40,264 bases of DNA, from the NCBI GenBank assembly GCA_000708525.1, contig JMRP01000025.1, forward strand, positions 1 to 40,264, given 5' to 3'. The stretch comes from Cyanobium sp. CACIAM 14 (lineage in GTDB: Bacteria; Cyanobacteriota; Cyanobacteriia; PCC-6307; Cyanobiaceae). A model generated the notes under the pieces. That model was not told the DNA's origin and searched no databases. It saw nothing but the letters and a program-made list of their open reading frames with translations. Position numbers and translations under genes: made by a program. Shown here in pieces: positions 34,240-40,264 of the stretch (positions within the stretch are counted from its first letter, which is position 1; each line of letters begins with the position of its first letter).

Positions 34240-35349
34240 TCAGGGCTCAGCTCCATAGCCGTTCCTGTTCTGCTGTCGCCATGCCCAGCCATCGCGACAG
34301 ATGTCCTCGAGGCTTCGCCTGGTGCACCAGCCCAGACGATGCCTGGCGCGTGAAGGATCCGCCACGCTGATGGCCACATCCCCCGCTCTGCGAGGAGCGA
34401 AACGATAAGGAACTCGGCAGCCGTTGATGCGTTCGAACGCATGGATCATGTCAAGCACGGAATGCCCTCGCCCGCTGCCGAGATTGAGCGTCATGATCTG
34501 CTCTGGTTCGCTCAGCAACACCTCCAGGGCCACCTTGTGCCCCTCCGCGAGGTCCATCACATGAATGAAGTCGCGGATGCCCGTGCCGTCGGTGGTGTCC
34601 CAGTCTGAGCCATAGATCTGCACGTACGGCTGGATCCCCATGGCAGCCTGAGTGATGAGGGGGAAGAGATTGGAGGGAATCCCGCTGGGGTCTTCACCGA
34701 TCCGTCCGCTGGGATGAGCTCCCACTGGGTTGAAGTAGCGCAACCGCGCGATCCGCCAGCCAGGCTCGCTCTCTGCAATGTCGGCCAGCATCTGTTCTAC
34801 GGCAGCTTTGGTGCGACCGTAGGGATTGGCAGGTTGGACTCTGGCCTCTTCATTGATGGGCAGCAGTTCCGGCAATCCATAGAGTGCCGCAGTGCTGCTG
34901 AACACGATGGTCTGGCACTGATGGCTGCGCATGGAGGCAAGAAGGGTCCGGCTCCCTTCAACGTTCACGCTCCAGTAGCTCAGGGGATTCCGTATCGAGT
35001 CACCCACCGCTTTCAGGCCGGCAAAATGCATGACTGCGTCCACGCGAGCCTGCCCATGGGGCGAATTGGAGCGGAGAAAGGCTTCAAAGGCAGCCTCAAG
35101 ATCACTGGGGTTCCGGATGTCTCCATGGACCAGGATCAGCCTGACATCCCCCCTGCTGCATTGCCATGACGGATGGGCGGACGCCGCGCAGGGGCTCAAC
35201 TGGCAGATCTCGGCGACGCGACGAATCGCTTCAGGTCGACTGTTCTGAAAATTATCGATGACAACTGCAGTGTGACCGGCTTCAATCAGCACGAGACAGG
35301 CGTGACTGCCGATGAACCCGGCCCCCCCCGTGATCAAGACAGTTGCCAC
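34240..35349 (-). CDS. galE: UDP-glucose 4-epimerase
   Basis: A 369-residue GalE, interconverting UDP-glucose and UDP-galactose to supply galactose donors. The NAD-binding GGAGFIGSH is at 8-16, the catalytic Y177-x3-K181 in NPYGRTK, the serine in FSSTAALYG, and the LRYFNPVGAHPSG and IRDFIHVMDLA segments are all typical. An insert of about 20 residues after residue 50 makes it longer than the 338-residue E. coli enzyme. I chose GTG at 35349, which gives MATVLITGGAGF, the normal family start; the frame is open to a TTG at 35379. It faces the GT2 pseudogene. Confidence 0.92.
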   Translation of the reverse strand: MATVLITGGAGFIGSHACLVLIEAGHTAVVIDNFQNSRPEAIRRVAEICQLSPCAASAHPSWQCSRGDVRLILVHGDIRNPSDLEAAFEAFLRSNSPHGQARVDAVMHFAGLKAVGDSIRNPLSYWSVNVEGSRTLLASMRSHQCQTIVFSSTAALYGLPELLPINEEARVQPANPYGRTKAAVEQMLADIAESEPGWRIARLRYFNPVGAHPSGRIGEDPSGIPSNLFPLITQAAMGIQPYVQIYGSDWDTTDGTGIRDFIHVMDLAEGHKVALEVLLSEPEQIMTLNLGSGRGHSVLDMIHAFERINGCRVPYRFAPRRAGDVAISVADPSRARHRLGWCTRRSLEDICRDGWAWRQQNRNGYGAEP

Positions 35350-35533
35350 TGAGTGGTGACGAGCATTGCGTTGCGCCAAGGATACAAGGGCATCGGTGCC
35401 GAGCTGGACACCTCCTTGCCACGGGTTGGCTTTACCTGTCGATCTGGGCGTAGAAGCTATTCCAGTGAAGATGCTTTGGCAAAAGTGTTGTCCGAAGGCA
35501 TTGGTACGATGGGTGTCTTGCCGCTGTCTCGTA

Positions 35534-36922
35534 TCAGTGTGTGACCTTGTGAAGGGCTCCTGATGGCCTGTTGTACGCGATCGGCTGAGCCCCCCTGGCC
35601 CTTGCCACCAGCCGGATCGTCTTGATCAGGATGAGCAGATCGAGAATCAGGCCGGCATTGCGCAGGTAGTAGAGGTCGTAGCTGAGTTTCATGCGGCTGT
35701 CCTCGATGCTGGCGCCGTAGGGGTAGCAGACCTGGGCCCAGCCGCTGAGGCCGGGCCGTACCCAGTGGCGGATCCGGTAATGCTGGATCGCGTCCTCCAG
35801 GGCCTCTTCGAACTCAGGGCGTTCCGGCCGGGGCCCGATCAGGCTCATCTCTCCCTTCAGGACCGCGACCAGCTGGGGCAGCTCGTCGATGCGGAGGCGC
35901 CTGAGCCAGCTGCCGATCGTGGTGATCCGAGGGTCGTCGCGGACGGCCCAGCGAGCTCCGCTGGCTTCCGCTTCACGGCGCATCGTGCGCAGCTTCCAGA
36001 TGGTGAACGGTTCCCCGTAAAGTCCTGTGCGGGTCTGGCGATACAGAACGGAGCCGCCGTCCTCGAAGCGGATCAGGAGTGCGGCCATCAGCAGCAGAGG
36101 CGCCGTCCCGATCAGCAGCAGCCCGGCGGCGATCACGTCGCCCAAGCGCTTCAGGCGCCACCCCCAGCGGCTGGGCTGCAGTTCGAAGCCTTCCGCCTGC
36201 AGCAGCCAGCGGCTGGTGAACAGTTCTGGTGGCACCCGCTGGAGATGCTGTTCCGTCCACAGCACGAGGCTGCAGATGCTCGCTCCCCGGCCCCGGCGGG
36301 CGAGGAGGTTCTGCAGCAGGCTGTCATCGAGTTCAGCGGCCTCGCTCACGGCGATGCCATCGACCCCGGCCAGGATCCGCTCGAAGTCCGGACTGAGCTG
36401 GCGGCAGTCGCAGTAGTGAAGATCCAGCTGGATGTGACCCCCCTCGCGGCAGAGCTCCGACCGCAGCACATCCATCTCGTCGGCCTCCCCCACCAGCAAC
36501 CAGCGCTGACGACGCCGCAGCAGCCGGGTCACACCCAGCTGGGCGGCCCCGGAGGCGACGGTGGCGGCGCCGAGCAGCGGAAGGATGAAGCTGCGGAAGG
36601 TCCGCGGATCCTCGACCTTGAGTCCCCAGTTGAGAACCACCACCACCACGCCCAGCACCAGCAACGCCACCTGGGCGGTGGCCAGCAGGCGCCGTCGCTG
36701 GGAATCCCGCTGGCCCTGCTCCGGTTTGGAGTATCTCCCCAGCAGGTAGGACACGCCGACCCAGAGCACGATCAGCGCGGCCACCGAGCCGGTGACCCCG
36801 GCCCAGCGCCCGAAGCGGTGCCAGAAGAGCAGGTTGTAGAAGCCGAGCAGGATCGCGGCATCGAACAGGGCCAGCCCCAGCAGCAGCCGTCGTTGCCTCA
36901 GCCAGGGGGTTCGCCACCACAT
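35534..36922 (-). CDS. Polyprenyl-phosphate hexose-1-phosphate transferase (bacterial sugar transferase)
   Basis: A 462-residue membrane enzyme that starts glycan assembly by moving a sugar-1-phosphate from a nucleotide sugar to undecaprenyl phosphate. The N-terminal half has four to five hydrophobic segments and a cytosolic Rossmann-like region. The C-terminal catalytic domain (from about 268) holds the re-entrant helix, then YRQTRTGLYGEPFTIWKLRTM, LRRLRIDELPQL, SLIGPRPERPEF and the PGLSGWAQV motif, all in family order. WcaJ/WbaP-like. ATG at 36922. It is transcribed away from the tRNA and toward galE, with a 184-base gap between them. Confidence 0.92.
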   Translation of the reverse strand: MWWRTPWLRQRRLLLGLALFDAAILLGFYNLLFWHRFGRWAGVTGSVAALIVLWVGVSYLLGRYSKPEQGQRDSQRRRLLATAQVALLVLGVVVVVLNWGLKVEDPRTFRSFILPLLGAATVASGAAQLGVTRLLRRRQRWLLVGEADEMDVLRSELCREGGHIQLDLHYCDCRQLSPDFERILAGVDGIAVSEAAELDDSLLQNLLARRGRGASICSLVLWTEQHLQRVPPELFTSRWLLQAEGFELQPSRWGWRLKRLGDVIAAGLLLIGTAPLLLMAALLIRFEDGGSVLYRQTRTGLYGEPFTIWKLRTMRREAEASGARWAVRDDPRITTIGSWLRRLRIDELPQLVAVLKGEMSLIGPRPERPEFEEALEDAIQHYRIRHWVRPGLSGWAQVCYPYGASIEDSRMKLSYDLYYLRNAGLILDLLILIKTIRLVARARGAQPIAYNRPSGALHKVTH

Positions 36923-36984
36923 GGTCCGCCGTCACCCCCTGTGCTTTCGACCCGTGCAGGGACTTTATGGGTGCCTCCCGCCAT

Positions 36985-37014
36985 TTGACCGAGGGGCCTC
37001 CCATGGGGCATGCT
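36985..37014 (+). promoter_or_regulatory. Possible promoter of the tRNA-Gly gene
   Basis: TTGACC at 36985-36990 is a good -35 match. CATGCT at 37009-37014 is a weak -10 match at 18-base spacing, about 25 bases before the tRNA. The -35 is convincing, the -10 less so. Confidence 0.35.
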
Positions 37015-37038
37015 TCGCTCTGGCCGGAGGGCCGACCT

Positions 37039-37110
37039 GCGGATGTAGCTCAGTGGTAGAGCATCTCCTTGCCAAGGAGAGGGTCGAGAGTTCGAATCTC
37101 TTCATCCGCT
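37039..37110 (+). tRNA. tRNA-Gly (anticodon GCC)
   Basis: A complete cloverleaf of 72 bases. Acceptor stem GCGGATG/CATCCGC (7 pairs), D-arm GCTC/GAGC, anticodon stem TCTCC/GGAGA with loop TTGCCAA giving anticodon GCC, and a T-arm with loop TTCGAAT. The discriminator base is T (37110). CCA is not encoded and must be added enzymatically. The last nine bases overlap the 3' end of the GNAT gene on the other strand. It stands at the edge of the polysaccharide island. Confidence 0.95.
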
Positions 37111-37560
37111 TTTCAGCTTCAGCATCAGCCGCTGGCTCTCCACCGGCGTGAACCCCAGCCGCTCGTAGAAGCCCTGGCCCGTGGTGGTCATCAGGTAGAT
37201 GCGCTCGGCACCCGCCACCGGCGGGCTGGTCACCAGGGCCTCCACGATCCGGCGGCCCAGGCCCATGCCCTGCTGGGCCTCCGCCACCACCACGTCCCAC
37301 AGCACGGCGCGGAACACCCCGTCGCTGGTGGCACGTCCGAAGCCCACCAGCTCCTGGCCCCGCCAGGCGCTCACCACCACCTGGCTGCCGCTGAGCATCC
37401 TCCCCAGCTCCGTCCGGCTGCGGCCGGCGGCCCAGAAGCTGTGGCCGTCGAGCAGGGCGGCCAGGGCGTCCAGGCGCCGGCGCAGGCGCAGGGCCAGGGG
37501 GCTGTGGCGGATCAGCCGGATCGGGGCGGCGGCCTCGGGCCGTGGGGAGGCGGGGCTCAA
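37102..37560 (-). CDS. GNAT family N-acetyltransferase
   Basis: A 152-residue acetyl-CoA-dependent acetyltransferase. The fold's acetyl-CoA loop is Q97-x-x-G100-x-G102 in [17 protein letters not shown], preceded by [22 protein letters not shown] (71-92) and followed by YERLGFTPV near the end. The segment ATSDGVF resembles the cyanobacterial and plastid Ycf52 group of GNATs, so it may be of that type; substrate unknown. The start is probably TTG at 37560 (no ATG available), which is uncertain. Its stop lies inside the tRNA-Gly gene, converging with it, and it is divergent from secA across 200 bases. Confidence 0.82.
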   Translation of the reverse strand: MSPASPRPEAAAPIRLIRHSPLALRLRRRLDALAALLDGHSFWAAGRSRTELGRMLSGSQVVVSAWRGQELVGFGRATSDGVFRAVLWDVVVAEAQQGMGLGRRIVEALVTSPPVAGAERIYLMTTTGQGFYERLGFTPVESQRLMLKLKSG

Positions 37561-37760
37561 CGGGCTGGCAGGGGGGTCCTCTGGAGCGAATCCTGCTCCT
37601 CGAGCGGCGAGCGGGCCGGCAGCCGCCCGAGCCGTTGCGGGCGTCGCGGTCCGGCGGGCCCGATGGCCCGGGTGCCGAAACCCCTTGCCCTGTCTTGGTT
37701 CTTCAGCCTCGCCAGCGGATTTGCGGTGATAGGGTGATCGGATTCGGACCGGCCTTTGTC

Positions 37761-40264
37761 ATGCTCAAGCTGCTGCTGGGTGACCCCAATGCCCGCAAGC
37801 TGAAGCGCTACCAGCCACTGGTGTCCGACATCAATCTGCTGGAGGAGGAGATCGAGCCCCTCAGCGACGATGAATTGCGGGGCCTCACCGCCGAGTTCCG
37901 GCAGAAGCTGGAGAAACCCGAGTCCCCGGCCCGGCGCAAGGCCCTCCTCGACGACCTGCTGCCCCAGGCCTTCGCGGTGGTGCGGGAGGCGGGCAAGCGG
38001 GTGCTGGGGATGCGTCACTTCGACGTCCAGCTGATCGGCGGCATGGTGCTGCACAACGGCCAGATCGCCGAGATGAAGACCGGCGAGGGCAAGACCCTGG
38101 TGGCCACCCTTCCCGCCTACCTCAACGCCCTCACCGGCGAGGGGGTGCACGTGGTCACGGTGAACGACTACCTGGCCCGGCGGGATGCCGAGTGGATGGG
38201 CCAGATCCACCGCTTCCTCGGTCTCAGCGTCGGCCTCATCCAGCAGGACATGTCCCCGCCGGACCGGCGACGCAACTACGCCTGCGACATCACCTACGCC
38301 ACCAACTCCGAGCTGGGCTTCGACTATCTCCGCGACAACATGGCGAGCGACATCGCCGAGGTGGTCCAGCGCAACTTCCACTACTGCATCATCGACGAGG
38401 TGGACTCGATCCTCATCGATGAGGCCCGCACGCCCCTGATCATCTCCGGCCAGATCGAGCGGCCCCAGGAGAAGTACATGCAGGCCGCCGCCATCGCCGC
38501 CCAGCTGGAGCGTGCCGCCGAGATGGGCAAGGACGGCATCGATCCCGAGGGGGACTACGAGGTCGACGAGAAGCAGCGCAACGTGACCCTCACCGACGAG
38601 GGCTATGCCAAGGCGGAGCAGCTGCTGGGGGTGCAGGACCTCTTCAATCCCCAGGACCCCTGGGCCCACTTCATCAACAACGCCCTCAAGGCGAAGGAAC
38701 TGTTCATCAAGGACGTCAACTACATCGTCCGGGGCGCCGATGCGGTGATCGTCGACGAGTTCACCGGACGGGTGATGCCCGGCCGCCGCTGGAGCGACGG
38801 GCTGCACCAGGCGATCGAGGCCAAGGAGGGCCTGCCGATCCAGCCCGAGACCCAGACCCTGGCCAGCATCACCTACCAGAACTTCTTCCTGCTGTACCCC
38901 CGGCTGGCGGGCATGACCGGCACCGCCAAGACCGAGGAGGTGGAGTTCGAGAAGACCTACAAGCTCGAGGTGACGGTGGTGCCCACCAACCGGCCACGCT
39001 CCCGCTCCGACTGGGCCGATCAGGTCTACAAGACCGAGCCCGCCAAGTGGCAGGCCGTGGCCGCCGAAACCGCCCGCATCCACCAGGACGGGCGGCCCGT
39101 CCTGGTGGGCACCACCAGCGTGGAGAAGTCGGAACTGCTCTCCACCCTGCTGCAGGAGCAGCAGGTCCCCCACAACCTGCTCAACGCCAAGCCGGAGAAC
39201 GTGGAGCGGGAGGCCGAGATCGTCGCCCAGGCGGGCCGGGCCGGCGCCGTGACCATCGCCACCAACATGGCCGGGCGCGGCACCGACATCATCCTGGGGG
39301 GCAACAGCGACTACATGGCCCGCCTCAAGCTGCGGGAGGTGCTGCTGCCCCGTCTGGTGCGTCCCGAGGAGGGCCATCGTCCGCCCGTGCCCCTGCAGCG
39401 CTCCAGCGAGGCGCCGGCCGGGTTCGGCGGGGCCGTGGCCCCCAGCTCAAGGCCGGCCAGCGAGGCCCGGGCCATCGGCAACCTCTACCCCTGTGCCCTC
39501 TCGGAGGACACCGAGAAGGCCCTGGTGACGTTCTCCCGTGAGCTGGTGGCGGCCTGGGGCGACCGGGCCCTGACCGTGCTGGAACTGGAGGACCGCATCG
39601 CCCAGGCGGCGGAGAAGGCCCCCACCGACGACCCCCAGATCCAGCGGCTGCGGGAGCTGATCGCCCGGGTGCGCTCCGAGTACGACGTGGTGGTGAAGCA
39701 GGAGGAGGCCCAGGTCCGCGCCGCCGGCGGCCTGCATGTGATCGGCACCGAGCGTCACGAGTCGCGTCGGGTCGACAACCAGCTGCGGGGCCGCGCCGGC
39801 CGCCAGGGGGACCCGGGCAGCACCCGCTTCTTCCTCTCCCTGGAGGACAACCTCCTGCGCATCTTCGGGGGCGACCGGGTGGCCGGCCTGATGAACGCCT
39901 TCCGGGTGGAGGAGGACATGCCGATCGAGTCGGGCATGCTCACCCGCTCCCTGGAGGGGGCCCAGAAGAAGGTCGAGACCTATTACTACGACATGCGCAA
40001 GCAGGTGTTCGAGTACGACGAGGTGATGAACAACCAGCGCAAGGCGGTGTATACCGAACGGCGCCGGGTGCTGGAGGGGAGGGAGCTCAAGCAGCAGGTG
40101 ATCGGATACGGCGAAAAAACCATCGACGACATCGTCGAGGCCTATGTGAACCCCGATCTCCCGCCCGAGGAGTGGGACCTCACCCGCCTGGTGGACAAGG
40201 TGAAGGAGTTCATCTACCTGCTCGAGGACCTCACCCCGGAGCAGGTGGCGGGCCTGTCGATGGA
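37761..40264 (+). CDS. secA: Preprotein translocase ATPase SecA (3' end outside the window)
   Basis: The first 834 codons of SecA, the motor that drives unfolded proteins through SecYEG in plasma and thylakoid membranes. Walker A MKTGEGKT is at 105-112, DEVD at 212-215, and [13 protein letters not shown] and [21 protein letters not shown] mark the second nucleotide-binding domain. Between these two last motifs is an insert of over 100 residues ([17 protein letters not shown] onward) that is absent from E. coli SecA and typical of cyanobacteria. The ATG at 37761 gives [15 protein letters not shown], the usual start. The C-terminus is missing only because the window ends. Confidence 0.97.
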   Translation, partial: MLKLLLGDPNARKLKRYQPLVSDINLLEEEIEPLSDDELRGLTAEFRQKLEKPESPARRKALLDDLLPQAFAVVREAGKRVLGMRHFDVQLIGGMVLHNGQIAEMKTGEGKTLVATLPAYLNALTGEGVHVVTVNDYLARRDAEWMGQIHRFLGLSVGLIQQDMSPPDRRRNYACDITYATNSELGFDYLRDNMASDIAEVVQRNFHYCIIDEVDSILIDEARTPLIISGQIERPQEKYMQAAAIAAQLERAAEMGKDGIDPEGDYEVDEKQRNVTLTDEGYAKAEQLLGVQDLFNPQDPWAHFINNALKAKELFIKDVNYIVRGADAVIVDEFTGRVMPGRRWSDGLHQAIEAKEGLPIQPETQTLASITYQNFFLLYPRLAGMTGTAKTEEVEFEKTYKLEVTVVPTNRPRSRSDWADQVYKTEPAKWQAVAAETARIHQDGRPVLVGTTSVEKSELLSTLLQEQQVPHNLLNAKPENVEREAEIVAQAGRAGAVTIATNMAGRGTDIILGGNSDYMARLKLREVLLPRLVRPEEGHRPPVPLQRSSEAPAGFGGAVAPSSRPASEARAIGNLYPCALSEDTEKALVTFSRELVAAWGDRALTVLELEDRIAQAAEKAPTDDPQIQRLRELIARVRSEYDVVVKQEEAQVRAAGGLHVIGTERHESRRVDNQLRGRAGRQGDPGSTRFFLSLEDNLLRIFGGDRVAGLMNAFRVEEDMPIESGMLTRSLEGAQKKVETYYYDMRKQVFEYDEVMNNQRKAVYTERRRVLEGRELKQQVIGYGEKTIDDIVEAYVNPDLPPEEWDLTRLVDKVKEFIYLLEDLTPEQVAGLSM

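Noticed and set aside
37557-39377. A minus-strand open frame of about 600 codons
   Set aside because: Antisense shadow of secA, with repetitive G/L/V/H composition.
1-40264. CRISPR arrays, prophage genes, complete insertion sequences
   Set aside because: No regularly spaced repeats, phage structural genes, integrase or intact transposase were found in reading the window.

Overview
The window looks like a high-GC picocyanobacterial chromosome (Cyanobium/Synechococcus type). The evidence is two copies of psbZ (a photosystem II subunit), a SecA with an insertion in its motor region, an aspartate kinase with a long regulatory half carrying repeated ACT domains, psbZ placed directly before ribH, and a tRNA-Gly without an encoded CCA. 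The organism call is an inference from gene content, not from a database match.

Layout. Positions 1-11442 are a GC-rich housekeeping block. On the minus strand lie mscL, an EAL-domain c-di-GMP phosphodiesterase, an MBL-receiver-GAF fusion protein, lysC, holA, and a fused Phd-antitoxin/PIN protein. Next come cobH (plus), mutS (minus), psbZ and ribH (plus). From 11439 to 36922 runs a surface-polysaccharide island. It opens with rfbA and rfbC for dTDP-sugar synthesis, then a second psbZ at 13049. A tightly overlapping plus-strand operon follows: Wzm/Wzt-type ABC exporter, a small unknown protein, a second RmlC-like epimerase, a TylC3-type sugar C-methyltransferase, a DegT aminotransferase, a sugar N-formyltransferase and a CmcI-like methyltransferase. 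The rest of the island is a mosaic of glycosyltransferases, free-standing methyltransferases, an SDR epimerase, an acyltransferase, galE and a polyprenyl-phosphate sugar transferase, with decayed DNA between some of them. A tRNA-Gly(GCC), a GNAT acetyltransferase and secA (cut off by the window end) return to housekeeping sequence.

How it works together (inference): the sugar transferase would load the first sugar onto undecaprenyl phosphate, the glycosyltransferases would extend the chain, the exporter would move it across the inner membrane, and the methyl-, formyl- and acyltransferases would decorate it. The set CMT + aminotransferase + epimerase + formyltransferase suggests a C-methyl-branched, N-formylated amino sugar. 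The 4,6-dehydratase and the reductase are not in the window.

Most notable observations: (1) a single-chain Phd-PIN fusion whose PIN active site is partly lost, with a perfect palindrome carrying two TGTACA cores just upstream; (2) the branched formyl-amino-sugar module; (3) psbZ duplicated around ribH-rfbA-rfbC at the island edge; (4) a dispersed element of about 90 bp with inverted ends, present twice in the island; (5) a frameshifted duplicate of a GT2 gene. No CRISPR array, intact insertion sequence or prophage was seen.
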